A stretch of 64,000 nt of DNA from Sulfurimonas aquatica (GTDB taxonomy: Bacteria; Campylobacterota; Campylobacteria; Campylobacterales; Sulfurimonadaceae), in contig NZ_CP046072.1 in NCBI RefSeq assembly GCF_017357825.1, positions 186,001 through 250,000 of the forward strand, written 5' to 3'. Positions 16,572 to 25,652 of the stretch are shown here, one piece after another; the first letter of the stretch is position 1, and each line of letters begins with the position of its first letter. The translations under genes were made by a program, and so were the position numbers. The notes beneath the pieces were generated by a model, which was given only the letters and a program-made list of their open reading frames with translations, was not told where the DNA came from and made no database searches.

Positions 16572-17707
16572 AACCTCACTCCACTTGGAATATTAAGAAC
16601 TCTCTCGCTTAAATATTTTGAGTTCTTTAGTGTATCTTTTTGGCACTTTTTAAACATCTTTAACTCGCTCAATAGTTTCCAAACCGGTCTACTCATAACT
16701 ATATTATCATTTGAAATTTTTAAAAAATTATCCCTAGAACTTTTATCTTTAAAAATAAGAGCATTTAACCAGTAATTTGACTGTGCATTCTTTGGCTCTT
16801 TTATAAATTCTATATCGTCAATATTTGTGAAAAATGTTTTATATTTTTGAGCCAAATCTCTTTTATCTTCTAAAAATATTTTGAGTTGTTCAAGTTGTGC
16901 GCATAGAAGTGCCGCGTTTAGGTTTGGCATTCGGTAGTTGTAGCCTATTTCATCGTGCTCATATTCGTAAGGGTGCGGTACTTTTGCTGTCGTGGTAAGG
17001 TGTTTAGCCCTCTTGGCTAACTCTTTATTATCCGTAACAATAACTCCACCACCACCCGACGTAATTATTTTATTTCCATTAAAGCTAAATACGCCAAGAG
17101 AACCAAAGGTTCCCGTGTGCTTATCTTGATAGTGACTGCCAAGAGATTCTGCAGCATCTTCAACTAATTTTATATGCCAATTTTGACATATCTCTTTTAG
17201 CTCATCAATTTTGCAAGGGTGACCAAAGGTGTGCATCGGTACACAAGCTTTGATTATGTTGTTTGTATTTTTATTGATACATTTTTGCTCAATAATTTCA
17301 CAGTTTAGGCTTAAAAAACTTTTTAACGAGTCTGGACTTAGCCCCAGTGTATCCATATCAACATCAAGAAATATAGGCGATGCACCAGTATAGCTGATGG
17401 CATTACTAGTAGCTACAAAACTAAGAGCTTGTGTTATAACTTCGTCGTCTCTTTTTACATCTGCTAAGAGTAGGGCAATGTGTAGAGCTGAGCTTCCATT
17501 TACTGTAGCTACTGCATATTTACTCCCGACATAAGCGGCAAAATCTTTCTCAAATCTATCTACAAAGGCACCGACACTTGAGACATAAGTAGAGTCTATA
17601 CATTCGGTTAGATACTTTTTCTCATTCCCTATAAATTTTGGCTCATGCAGAGCTATAAACTCGTCTGTATCGTAAAGTTTTTTGATGAAGTTGATAATCT
17701 CAATCAC
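16568..17707 (-). CDS. legC: PLP-dependent sugar aminotransferase (LegC)
   Basis: 379-residue DegT/DnrJ/EryC1-family aminotransferase that converts the 4-keto sugar made by LegB to a 4-amino sugar using glutamate. Visible motifs: VNGSSALHIALLLA near residue 70; VEDAAESLGSHY near 174-185; and FSFNGNKIITSGGGG near 197-211, whose Lys forms the PLP imine. The first residues (INFIKKLYDTDEFIALHEP) are typical of the LegC branch. Start and stop overlap neighbours by 1 and 4 bases, in a tightly coupled operon. Confidence 0.88.
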   Translation of the reverse strand: MIEIINFIKKLYDTDEFIALHEPKFIGNEKKYLTECIDSTYVSSVGAFVDRFEKDFAAYVGSKYAVATVNGSSALHIALLLADVKRDDEVITQALSFVATSNAISYTGASPIFLDVDMDTLGLSPDSLKSFLSLNCEIIEQKCINKNTNNIIKACVPMHTFGHPCKIDELKEICQNWHIKLVEDAAESLGSHYQDKHTGTFGSLGVFSFNGNKIITSGGGGVIVTDNKELAKRAKHLTTTAKVPHPYEYEHDEIGYNYRMPNLNAALLCAQLEQLKIFLEDKRDLAQKYKTFFTNIDDIEFIKEPKNAQSNYWLNALIFKDKSSRDNFLKISNDNIVMSRPVWKLLSELKMFKKCQKDTLKNSKYLSERVLNIPSGVRL

Positions 17708-18894
17708 TACATTTTCCCATCAAGGTATTTACCTGTTTCAATATGTCCAAAGTCAGGTATTAGTTTTAAAAACTCTTGTTTTATATCATCTTTTGACCAC
17801 TTGAGACTCTTTTTAAATGAGGCTATTTTGGAGCTAAAGTTGTTGAGTCTGTTTTCATCATACTCTGGGTCGTTTTTAATAATGCCAATATTCTCAAAAC
17901 TCTTCATATCGAGGCTCTCTTTATCTGTATAGAACTCTTCAAAATCTTTCTCGCCACTTGTATCGCTAGATGTAAAAAGGCAGGGCCATTTTCCTTCTGT
18001 AGGAAGAGTTTTTACAAGTTCCCTCGCTTCATCTTCATCTTTGCACTCGTGTACTTCATAGCCTTTTGTTTTAAGATACTTAACTGCTATGTCTGCAAAA
18101 GAGATGAGGTGTAGCTCCTCGGAGAGTTTAGGGAAAAAAATATCCCTATTTTTACCAAAGATACAGCTCATTAAACATAATTCACCAGACTCTTGAGCCG
18201 TGACAAAATAGCGTTTAACATCGTTTGGTGCGACGATAGGCTGAGCTTTTTCTATACGTTTATTAAAGCTATGTAAGAGTGAACCATCACTAAACGCCAC
18301 GTTTGCAAAACGAGCTGTAGAGATTTGAATGTATTTGCTTCTTCGCATCAAAAACATCTCCATAATTCGCTTTGATGCTCCCATCATGTTTACTGGATTT
18401 GCCGCTTTGTCTGTTGAAACACAGAAGTATTTTTTCGTTCTTTTAGAAATGGCCTGTGCTATTGTTTTGTCAGTGTTAAAGATGTTGACATCACACATTC
18501 TCATAAGAGTATACTCATCCTCTTCGCTTCGTACATGTTTAAGAGCTGAAAGGTTTAGAACATAGTCATACTTTCCATCGTTGGCTATAAAAGAATCATA
18601 CTCAATAGAACCGATGTCTAAAGCATATGTTTTAAACTCACCATCTATGTATCCAAAAGAGCTTCGTATATCACGAACTAGTTCAACAAGATTGTTCTCA
18701 CTTATGTCAACTACATGAAGCTTCTTAGGTTGGCGTTTAAATATTTCTTTAACAACAGCTTGACCTATGCTACCAGCTCCACCAATGACAAGAAATGTAG
18801 AACTTGTTACTATCTCTAAAAGTTCGTTTGAATGGTTTAATATGTCATCCTTAAAGAGTAGTTTATCTCTGCCAATTAGATTGAGTATATTCAC
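17707..18894 (-). CDS. legB: NDP-N-acetylglucosamine 4,6-dehydratase (LegB)
   Basis: First gene of the minus-strand operon. I start it at GTG 18894, giving NILNLIGRDKLLF as the LegB-type N-terminus and AAGG six bases upstream; an in-frame ATG at 18957 would add 21 untypical residues. The 396-residue SDR protein has FLVIGGAGSIGQAV for NAD(P) near residue 34 and STDKAANPVN. MMGASKR has Met in place of the usual catalytic Tyr, as in large CapD/PglF-type dehydratases that retain C5 configuration. That fits legionaminic rather than pseudaminic acid, whose PseB inverts C5. Confidence 0.82.
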   Translation of the reverse strand: MNILNLIGRDKLLFKDDILNHSNELLEIVTSSTFLVIGGAGSIGQAVVKEIFKRQPKKLHVVDISENNLVELVRDIRSSFGYIDGEFKTYALDIGSIEYDSFIANDGKYDYVLNLSALKHVRSEEDEYTLMRMCDVNIFNTDKTIAQAISKRTKKYFCVSTDKAANPVNMMGASKRIMEMFLMRRSKYIQISTARFANVAFSDGSLLHSFNKRIEKAQPIVAPNDVKRYFVTAQESGELCLMSCIFGKNRDIFFPKLSEELHLISFADIAVKYLKTKGYEVHECKDEDEARELVKTLPTEGKWPCLFTSSDTSGEKDFEEFYTDKESLDMKSFENIGIIKNDPEYDENRLNNFSSKIASFKKSLKWSKDDIKQEFLKLIPDFGHIETGKYLDGKM

Positions 18895-18965
18895 ATGTAG
18901 CCTTAGTATGGAATGATATTTGTTATAATTTTCTATATAAAGCAAGTAAAGTACCATTAAATCAT

Positions 18966-18992
18966 TAAAAAAATAGAATAGTTTGTCGATAT
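18966..18992 (+). promoter_or_regulatory. sigma-28 promoter of fliD
   Basis: TAAA at 18966-18969 and CGATAT at 18987-18992 with 17 bases between them. It is about 55 bases upstream of the fliD start codon. Confidence 0.85.
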
Positions 18993-19045
18993 AGTTATAC
19001 TTAAAAATATATAATGATGAAAGATTATTTACAAAAGGATTTGTT

Positions 19046-20467
19046 ATGGCAATTAGTTCATTGGGTGTGGGATCAGGTATATTGACACAAGATGTTATAG
19101 ATCAGCTGCGTAAAGCAGATGAGGCTGGACGTATTCAGCCAATAGAACTAAGTATTGTAAACGAAAATGATAGAAAAGATGCATTTGGAGTTATGGATGC
19201 TCATATGACTAATCTTACTGATAGTATAGAGGCTATGAGTGGTCAGCTTCTTTATAATGAACGTTCATCAGATGTTTTAGGAACGTCTGTAGAAGTAACT
19301 GCAGATGAAAATACTGATATCCAAGACTTTACCCTTAATGTAGTAAGCCTTGCTACAAAACAGATTGAACAATCAGGTTCATTTGCACTAGATACTACAA
19401 CAGTTGCTACAGGAGTAGGATCTTTTGACTTTAATGTTGGCACACAAAGTCTAAATATTGCTTATGATGGGACTACAACACTAGATGATTTAAAAGATTT
19501 AATTAACGAACAAGCAGGTGATTTAGTCGATGCAACTATAGTGCAGGTAAGTAGTGGAGATTTTCGATTATTTATAAGTTCCGCAGAGACTGGCGATGGA
19601 CAAGATATTAGTATAGTTGATGGTGTTGGTGGAAGTCTGAGTAATCTGCTGACAACAGATACGAGTTTGAGTACAGCTCCAACAAATGATCCAGAAACAG
19701 GCTTACCTTATGCTGCTGTACAGTCAGGTGTAAATGCTGAGTTTAAGTTTAATGGTCAAACTGTATTTCGTGAAAGTAATGATGTTAATGATTTAATTAC
19801 TGGACTCGATATTACACTTAAAGAAGTAGGTATATCAGTAGTTAGCATTGCTCAAAACCGTGAAGGTATTTTAGAAAAAATTGACAACTTTGTAAAACAT
19901 TATAATGAGACAATGACAGAGTTAGATAAACTAACAAAATCAAGTACTGATGCAGACGAGAGAGGAATCTTTTCAGTTGATAGCACGATTAAGAGTATGA
20001 AAAGAGATATAGAAAATATGCTTATAAATATCAGCAGTGGAGCTGGAGCGATGGAAGATTATGGCTTTGAAATTGATAAGGATGGTAAGATGAGCATCGA
20101 TAAAACATTACTTGAAGATCAACTTGATACAAATGCTGTAAATGTACAATCCTTTTTTGCGGGAGGGACTTTTATTACTAATGATCCTAATGTAGGTGAT
20201 AGTGTTGAACTTGAGGGTGCTTTTGTTCAGATGTTTACAACAATGGATGCTTATGCTGGATACAATGGAACATTAGATCAATTTGAGGCGGACATAACCG
20301 ATAAAATATCAACACTTGAAGATCGAAAAATGATTGCTACAGAAAGACTTGATTCAAAATATGAAATAATGGCAAAGCAATTTGCAGCTTATGATAGCTT
20401 GATTAACAAATTTAATGCAGCTTCTGATGTGTTTACTCAATTAGTAGCTGCACAAAGTGATAGTTAA
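19046..20467 (+). CDS. fliD: Flagellar filament cap protein FliD
   Basis: 473 residues. FliD forms the pentameric cap under which exported flagellin folds. The N-terminus (ISSLGVGSGILTQDVIDQLRKAD) and the C-terminal coiled coil (KMIATERLDSKYEIMAKQFAAYDSLI then FTQLVAAQ, each a family signature) are clear. The middle (about 95-270) is the variable outer domain. ATG at 19046 follows AAAAGGATTTGTT, the same ribosome-site sequence as the flagellins. It is separately transcribed from a sigma-28 promoter and followed by fliS. Confidence 0.94.
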   Translation: MAISSLGVGSGILTQDVIDQLRKADEAGRIQPIELSIVNENDRKDAFGVMDAHMTNLTDSIEAMSGQLLYNERSSDVLGTSVEVTADENTDIQDFTLNVVSLATKQIEQSGSFALDTTTVATGVGSFDFNVGTQSLNIAYDGTTTLDDLKDLINEQAGDLVDATIVQVSSGDFRLFISSAETGDGQDISIVDGVGGSLSNLLTTDTSLSTAPTNDPETGLPYAAVQSGVNAEFKFNGQTVFRESNDVNDLITGLDITLKEVGISVVSIAQNREGILEKIDNFVKHYNETMTELDKLTKSSTDADERGIFSVDSTIKSMKRDIENMLINISSGAGAMEDYGFEIDKDGKMSIDKTLLEDQLDTNAVNVQSFFAGGTFITNDPNVGDSVELEGAFVQMFTTMDAYAGYNGTLDQFEADITDKISTLEDRKMIATERLDSKYEIMAKQFAAYDSLINKFNAASDVFTQLVAAQSDS

Positions 20468-20488
20468 GTAATATTTGACTTGAAACCC

Positions 20489-20515
20489 TAAATAAAACTG
20501 GGTTCTTGCCGATAT
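20489..20515 (+). promoter_or_regulatory. sigma-28 promoter of fliS
   Basis: TAAA at 20489-20492 and GCCGATAT with CGATAT at 20510-20515; spacing 17. Transcription would begin near 20523, which excludes the upstream in-frame ATG at 20523 as a normal start. Confidence 0.86.
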
Positions 20516-20561
20516 ATTTTACATGAAAGATTTTAACGATAGTAGTCAAAAAGGACCTAAA

Positions 20562-20933
20562 ATGTATGGTAGTACAGCTCATAATATTTATGCACAAAAC
20601 AATGTAGGGATAGAATCTCCTGCAAAACTTATAGAGATGCTTTACGAGGGTGTTTTACGTTTTAATGCTCAAGCAAAAAAAGCTATTAAAGATGGTGATA
20701 TAGAGAAAAGAGTACATTGGATAAACCGCTCAACAGCAATTATCACAGAGCTCATATCCATCTTAGATATGAAGCAAGGAAATGTGTCGGAATATCTAGA
20801 AGGACTCTATAATTACGAAATAAAACTTCTTGCTGAAGCCGGAGCTCTAAATAGCATAGAAAAAATGGATGAAGTAAGTAATGTTTTTAAAGGCCTACTT
20901 GAAGCTTGGAGAGAATCCACAGATGTGGCTTAA
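20562..20933 (+). CDS. fliS: Flagellar export chaperone FliS
   Basis: FliS binds the C-terminal helix of flagellin and keeps it unpolymerised in the cytoplasm until export. I start at ATG 20562 (MYGSTAHNIYAQNNV), which has AAGGAC upstream and the usual FliS beginning. The in-frame ATG at 20523 sits at the predicted transcription start. The 123-residue all-helical protein has SPAKLIEMLYEGVLRF and the later GLYNYEIKLL, both conserved in FliS. It overlaps the next small ORF by 11 bases. Confidence 0.92.
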   Translation: MYGSTAHNIYAQNNVGIESPAKLIEMLYEGVLRFNAQAKKAIKDGDIEKRVHWINRSTAIITELISILDMKQGNVSEYLEGLYNYEIKLLAEAGALNSIEKMDEVSNVFKGLLEAWRESTDVA

Positions 20934-21177
20934 TCAGCTTAAAATTGCCATAATAGAAAAAAATACAGATAATTTAAATAGACTATTAGACAATCTCCCT
21001 CAGTTAAAAGATAAAAAAGAGATAGAGGAAGCTCTGTTTCTGCTCCAAGCGGCAACTGATTTAGTCCAAGGACTAAAGAGTGAGACACAAGCTTCAATGA
21101 TACAGATGAAAAAAAATATAACTTTTTTAAAAGCTACACAAGAAAAACCTACTTCAAAATTTGATATAAAATCATAA
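20923..21177 (+). CDS. Small helical protein downstream of fliS (FliT-like candidate)
   Basis: 84 residues if started at ATG 20923 (MWLNQLKIAIIEKN), which overlaps the fliS stop and has GGAGAG upstream; a longer frame opens at 20881. It is predicted all-helical and charged, with an EEALFLLQAATDLVQGL helix. Position directly after fliS, and size, match the FliT-type chaperone that serves FliD in other bacteria, but no clear motif proves it. It could be a lineage-specific flagellar regulator. Confidence 0.6.
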   Translation: MWLNQLKIAIIEKNTDNLNRLLDNLPQLKDKKEIEEALFLLQAATDLVQGLKSETQASMIQMKKNITFLKATQEKPTSKFDIKS

Positions 21178-21178
21178 T

Positions 21179-21874
21179 TTATCTTTTTTTAGCAATTCCA
21201 AACTTCAAGCTTCTTATTGTATAGTCACTTACAACAGCCCCTTTTCTCATACCTAATATATGCTCAACTGCATCGGCAATATCTGAAGCAAAAAGCTTTT
21301 CATCATCTTTTTTACTTGTCTCAAAACGCAGATCATCATAAAATGGACTCTGCGTCATATCTGGATTTATATTTGAAATACTAAGTCCACTTTTTCTTGT
21401 CTCTTCAAAAAGAGAGTCTGAAAAAGCTTTAAGTCCACTTTTTGTAGCACTATAAACAGCTGAAAACTTACTTGCACGCACAGCTTCTATGGAGTTTATA
21501 TTTATAAGGTAGCCATCATTTTTTTTTAAATCTCTTAGCAGGGCATTTGTTAAAAGCATGGGAGCAGTAAGGTTTAAGAAGGTCATTTCTATGATAGTTT
21601 GAGCATTAAGTTCTTCGTGTGGCTCAAACCGACCAAATCCCGCAGCGTTTATAAGAATGGATATATCTTCTTTTTTGAGCTCTTCACACACTACCTTTGT
21701 TTCATTCTCTTTGGAAAGATCTGCTTGAATAGGACGAAAATTTTCATCATTAAAGCACTCTAGGCTTACTGATCTACTTATTCCTATAACACTATATCCT
21801 AGCGATAATAGCCTATGTGTAATTTCTTTGCCTATTCCACTACTTGCACCAGTTACAACCACTTTTTTAATCAT
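21179..21874 (-). CDS. Short-chain dehydrogenase/reductase
   Basis: 231-residue classical SDR. NAD(P) motif TGASSGIG is at residues 8-15, the NAAGFG segment follows, and the catalytic Ser/Tyr/Lys appears as NINSIEA and YSATKSG near residues 145-162. The C-terminus (FASDIADAVEHIL) resembles the YqjQ/SDR5-like group of soluble oxidoreductases. Substrate is not predictable. It is convergent with the flagellar genes and divergent from the HAD phosphatase, which begins 31 bases away. Confidence 0.85.
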   Translation of the reverse strand: MIKKVVVTGASSGIGKEITHRLLSLGYSVIGISRSVSLECFNDENFRPIQADLSKENETKVVCEELKKEDISILINAAGFGRFEPHEELNAQTIIEMTFLNLTAPMLLTNALLRDLKKNDGYLININSIEAVRASKFSAVYSATKSGLKAFSDSLFEETRKSGLSISNINPDMTQSPFYDDLRFETSKKDDEKLFASDIADAVEHILGMRKGAVVSDYTIRSLKFGIAKKR

Positions 21875-21904
21875 TATATCACTCTTTTTAGTTATACTAT
21901 TATC

Positions 21905-22732
21905 ATGAAAAATACATACATAACAGATTTAGACCATACTTTTTTACGATCGGATTTATCCATAAGCGATTATACTAAAAAAATATGGAACTCCTATGAG
22001 AATGAGTCTATTTTAAGTGTGGCAACGGCTAGAACATATAAAAAAACGATGCAGTTTTTAGATGGTGTAAGCATAAATGCCCCTATGATTCTTTTAGATG
22101 GTGCGCTTGTTGTAACAAAAGATAAAAAGATTATTGACACAAAGTTTATCTCAAAAAATATCTCTGATGAGATAATTTTTGAGGGTTCTAAGCTTGGTAT
22201 ATACCCTTTCATAATAGCCTTAGCCGATCAAAACCTAAATGAGGCGTTTTTATACTCAGATATCTTAAACCCTCATCAAAAAGAGGTTTTAACTCGCTAT
22301 GCTAAAGATGATAACCTGCAAGAGATGAAAAATATAAAAGCATTGGATGAAAACTTTAAGCTTGTTTATATGGGTGAAGAGCTCCTTTTAAGGGAGTTAG
22401 CACAAAGTATAGAAGATATTTTTGGTGATTCGCTTAAATATATTTTAGCTCCAGAAGATTATATAGGTTGCTATTTTTTAACTATCCTGCACAAAGATGC
22501 TGATAAGTCTCATGGTATAAAAAGTGTTCGTGAATATATGGATTTTGACTTAAAGAAGTTGACTGTATTTGGAGACAACTTGAATGATATAGGGATGTTT
22601 GAACTTGCAGGAGTCTCAGTAGCTGTTAAGAATGCACAACAGAAGGTGAAAGATTTGGCTCATATTGTTTTAAGAGATTCCAACAATGAAGATGGCGTGG
22701 CAAAATATTTAGAAGGATTAAAGAATGCGTGA
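21905..22732 (+). CDS. HAD-family (Cof-type) sugar phosphatase
   Basis: 275 residues from ATG 21905, chosen because the catalytic motif DLDHT (DxDxT) then begins at residue 8; an in-frame start at 21815 would add 30 residues with no similarity. Later motifs are KSHGIKSV (the conserved Lys) and GDNLNDIGMF (GDxxND). This is the HAD-IIB/Cof group, which usually dephosphorylates sugar phosphates or pyridoxal phosphate. It overlaps the sugar transporter gene by 8 bases, so carbohydrate metabolism is likely. Confidence 0.85.
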   Translation: MKNTYITDLDHTFLRSDLSISDYTKKIWNSYENESILSVATARTYKKTMQFLDGVSINAPMILLDGALVVTKDKKIIDTKFISKNISDEIIFEGSKLGIYPFIIALADQNLNEAFLYSDILNPHQKEVLTRYAKDDNLQEMKNIKALDENFKLVYMGEELLLRELAQSIEDIFGDSLKYILAPEDYIGCYFLTILHKDADKSHGIKSVREYMDFDLKKLTVFGDNLNDIGMFELAGVSVAVKNAQQKVKDLAHIVLRDSNNEDGVAKYLEGLKNA

Positions 22733-23999
22733 AAAATCTAGTTTAATACCAATGTTGATTATTGGTGTTTTATTTTTTATATTTGGTTTTGTTACTTGGC
22801 TAAATGGCTCTTTAATCCCTTTCTTAAAAGTAATATGCGATCTAAATGAGTTTGAAGCACTTTTTGTGACTTTTGCTTTTTACATAGCCTACACAGTGAT
22901 GGCGTACCCTATGGCTATAGTACTTGAGAAGACTGGTTATAAGGTTGGAATGCAACTTGGACTTTTGGTTATGGCGGTAGGAAGTTTACTTTTTATCCCG
23001 GCGGCACTTAGTGCAGAATTTCTACTCTTTTTAGTGGCTCTTTTTACCTTAGGAACAGGTCTAACCATACTCCAAACCGCATCAAACCCTTACATAGTTC
23101 TGGTAGGTCCACTTGAGAGTGCTGCAATGAGAATTAGTATAATGGGTCTAATAAACAAAAGTGCTGGAGTACTTGCTCCTCTTGCTTTTACAGCTTATAT
23201 TCTTTCTGGAATAGGCCCAGTTGAAAATATTGCTTCAGATCAGTTAGAGCTAGTGGCTATCAAATTAGTAGAGCCATATATCCTTATGGCTGGTATTTTA
23301 AGTAGCCTATATCTTCTTGTTAAGTACTCCTCTTTACAAGAGTTAGAGTTTACAAGCGACCCCTATGACAACAACTCAATTTTTACATTTCCAAAAGTTG
23401 TTTTAGGTGCTGTAGCACTCTTTTTTTATGTGGGTATAGAGGTTATTGCTGGAGATACTATAGGTCTGTACGCTCAAAGTTTAGGAGTGCAAAATGCCAC
23501 GGCATTGACATCTTACACAATGGCGTTTATGGTTATAGGTTATATCGTAGGAGTGGTGTTTATCCCAAAGTATCTTTCACAAGAAAATGCACTTATAGGC
23601 TCATCTCTTCTAGGAATAGCTCTCTTAGCAGGAGTCACTTTTAGCTCTACAAGTTCAAGTGGAATTTCTGAAGTTCTATGGGGGTGGAGTGGTATAGGAA
23701 CTATTCCTGATTCCATAACATTTGTGGCTTTGCTTGGCCTATCAAATGCTCTTGTTTGGCCTAGCATTTGGCCTTTAGTACTAGAAGACCTAGGCAAACA
23801 TACAGCAAAAGCTAGTGCTTTACTTATAATGGCGATAGCGGGTGGCGCAATCTTACCACTTCTTTTTGGTAAAATTTCTGAGCTTAGCGGAAATATGCAA
23901 AGTACTTATGCCTATGCAACTGTATGTTATCTTTTCATACTAATGTATGCAGTAAAGTGGCACAAAATGATCTCATGGAATGGTGATGAGAGAGAATAA
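22725..23999 (+). CDS. MFS sugar transporter (FucP/GluP type)
   Basis: 424-residue inner-membrane transporter with about twelve hydrophobic segments. It matches the glucose/galactose (GluP) and fucose (FucP) proton or sodium symporter group: the N-terminal FFIFGFVTWLNGSLIPFLK and the loop TILQTASNPYIVLVGP are signatures. It lies in a three-gene unit with a HAD phosphatase and a hexose-6-phosphate mutarotase, overlapping both, which suggests hexose uptake. That is unusual for an autotrophic-type epsilonproteobacterium. Confidence 0.88.
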   Translation: MREKSSLIPMLIIGVLFFIFGFVTWLNGSLIPFLKVICDLNEFEALFVTFAFYIAYTVMAYPMAIVLEKTGYKVGMQLGLLVMAVGSLLFIPAALSAEFLLFLVALFTLGTGLTILQTASNPYIVLVGPLESAAMRISIMGLINKSAGVLAPLAFTAYILSGIGPVENIASDQLELVAIKLVEPYILMAGILSSLYLLVKYSSLQELEFTSDPYDNNSIFTFPKVVLGAVALFFYVGIEVIAGDTIGLYAQSLGVQNATALTSYTMAFMVIGYIVGVVFIPKYLSQENALIGSSLLGIALLAGVTFSSTSSSGISEVLWGWSGIGTIPDSITFVALLGLSNALVWPSIWPLVLEDLGKHTAKASALLIMAIAGGAILPLLFGKISELSGNMQSTYAYATVCYLFILMYAVKWHKMISWNGDERE

Positions 24000-24825
24000 A
24001 AAAATCAATGAGATAGAGTATGTGGAGATAAAGAATAGTTCTGCCTCTGCTAAAATAGCCCTGCAAGGCGCTCATATTTTTGAATTCAAAACAAGAGATA
24101 AAGATGAACTTTTGTGGCTGAGCGGTGAGAGTGATTTTCTCTTGGGTAAAGCCATTAGGGGAGGAATTCCTTTGTGTTGGCCAAGATTTGGAAATCTTGA
24201 CAAAAATATGCCTCAACATGGTTTTGCACGCGAAGCAATTTTTGAGCTTGTTGATATCAAAGAGTTGAATGAAAACTTGACAGAAGTGCTTTTTAAGTTG
24301 AAAGAGTCTAAAGAGAGTCGTAAGATTTGGGACTATAAGTTTGAGCTAGAAGTTAAGTTCAGTATATCGGACATACTGGAGATTGAATTAAAGACAAGAA
24401 ATTGTGACTCAAAAGAGTTTATGATAACGCAGGCTTTTCATACATACTTTAAGATATCAAACATCTCAAACATAAGCATAAATAATTTAGATAAAAAATA
24501 TTATCTCGATACACTTGATGACAAAGTAAAAGTTCAAAATAGAGAGATAACCATTGAGCAAGAGGTTGATAGGGTTTATCAAGGTGTAGAGAATGATATA
24601 GTTTTAAAAGACTTAGATAGAACTATAAATATAAAAAGTAGTGGTTCAAAATCAGTTATCGTTTGGAATCCATGGATAGAGAAATCTGCAAGTATGAGTG
24701 GAATGTCAAGCGAGGCCTATAAGGAGTTTGTCTGCATAGAGTCTGCAAATGCTTTTGAAGATTTTGTTACTCTGCTTCCAGGAGAGAGTACAGAACTAAA
24801 AGTATCTTACTCACAAGAGGATTAA
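23980..24825 (+). CDS. D-hexose-6-phosphate mutarotase (YeaD family)
   Basis: 281-residue aldose-1-epimerase-fold protein that interconverts alpha and beta anomers of hexose-6-phosphates. Family motifs: GGIPLCWPRFG near residue 60, PQHGFAR with a catalytic His, AFHTYFKI with the second His, and FVCIESANA with the catalytic Glu. It starts inside the transporter gene (20-base overlap; ATG at 23980 or 23986) and ends overlapping the convergent PAS/GGDEF gene by 4 bases. Confidence 0.88.
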   Translation: MVMRENKKINEIEYVEIKNSSASAKIALQGAHIFEFKTRDKDELLWLSGESDFLLGKAIRGGIPLCWPRFGNLDKNMPQHGFAREAIFELVDIKELNENLTEVLFKLKESKESRKIWDYKFELEVKFSISDILEIELKTRNCDSKEFMITQAFHTYFKISNISNISINNLDKKYYLDTLDDKVKVQNREITIEQEVDRVYQGVENDIVLKDLDRTINIKSSGSKSVIVWNPWIEKSASMSGMSSEAYKEFVCIESANAFEDFVTLLPGESTELKVSYSQED

Positions 24826-25622
24826 ATTTTTAGTCTTGATAGAAGTGTAGTGATGCTCTCTTTATCTTTTTGCCATGTTGAAGAGAGGAGATAAGAAACA
24901 CCGGAAATAGTTTTATTTGTTGCGATTGATTTTAACTTAGAGCGTACTTTTGTTGCTGTAGTAGCATCTTTTGCAAGATAAATAAGTAAAAATTGTTTAC
25001 TACTCCATCTTATGAGCATGTCATCTTCACGAATAAACTGTTTAAAGTTCTCTACAAACTCTCTAAGAGTAGTTTCGCTTACTTCCTTATCAGATTTAAT
25101 CTCTATAGCACTGGCTCCAATGATCTTTTCGTTAAAGAGTGATGCATCTTCATAGCTTTTCATAATATGTAAAAAATAACTTTTAGAGTAGGCTCCACTT
25201 TTAGCATCTACACTAGCATTGTTCTCTATCATTAAGCGTTTGATGAGGCTTTGCGTTATATTCACAAAGGTGACAACTTTAAGCTCTCCCAAACTCATAT
25301 CTACATTTACAGAGAATGCTTGAGGTTCATAATTTTGGTTGAGTATACTTACAACTCTATCAATCTCAGGTAAATTCATAATAGACTCAAACCAAGAGAG
25401 TTCAGGAGTAATCTTCTCCTTGTTGAAGTAAGATGGATGTGGTACAAAATGGTCTAGAAATGGGCCAAAATTGCTTTTGTACTCATCTAAGGATGATGCT
25501 CCGAAAAAATGGTTAAAAGAGTTGTTTGTTAATAAAATTTCCTCTTTGTCAAAAATGACGACTAGATTTTCTTGGCTATTTATGACACTCTTTACTAAAT
25601 CTAAGTATTTTTCTTCTAACAT
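24822..25622 (-). CDS. PAS domain protein with degenerate GGDEF domain
   Basis: 266 residues. An N-terminal PAS-like sensor (about 10-130, with NSFNHFFGAS) is followed by a GGDEF fold (about 140-266) in which the active-site loop reads RWSSKQFLLIYL instead of RxGGDEF. It should not make c-di-GMP. It may bind a ligand or a partner; the next gene upstream encodes an intact diguanylate cyclase 30 bases away, so the pair may form a complex or regulatory unit. Confidence 0.75.
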   Translation of the reverse strand: MLEEKYLDLVKSVINSQENLVVIFDKEEILLTNNSFNHFFGASSLDEYKSNFGPFLDHFVPHPSYFNKEKITPELSWFESIMNLPEIDRVVSILNQNYEPQAFSVNVDMSLGELKVVTFVNITQSLIKRLMIENNASVDAKSGAYSKSYFLHIMKSYEDASLFNEKIIGASAIEIKSDKEVSETTLREFVENFKQFIREDDMLIRWSSKQFLLIYLAKDATTATKVRSKLKSIATNKTISGVSYLLSSTWQKDKESITTLLSRLKI

Positions 25623-25652
25623 GGTACTCTTCCTTCAATTGTATTATTTATC

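Noticed and set aside
8126-18894. Pseudaminic acid instead of legionaminic acid pathway
   Set aside because: PtmE and a LegG-type 2-epimerase are present, LegB has MGASKR (retaining type), and no PseG or PseH is seen. Legionaminic acid fits better.
18895-18957. Longer LegB starting at ATG 18957
   Set aside because: The 21 extra residues are not LegB-like, and GTG 18894 has AAGG at good spacing and gives the typical N-terminus.
20523-20561. Longer FliS with 13 extra N-terminal residues
   Set aside because: The upstream ATG sits at the predicted sigma-28 transcription start and lacks a ribosome site; the next ATG has AAGGAC and the normal FliS start.
24822-25622. Second active diguanylate cyclase
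   Set aside because: The GGDEF loop reads SSKQF, lacking the catalytic acidic and glycine residues.
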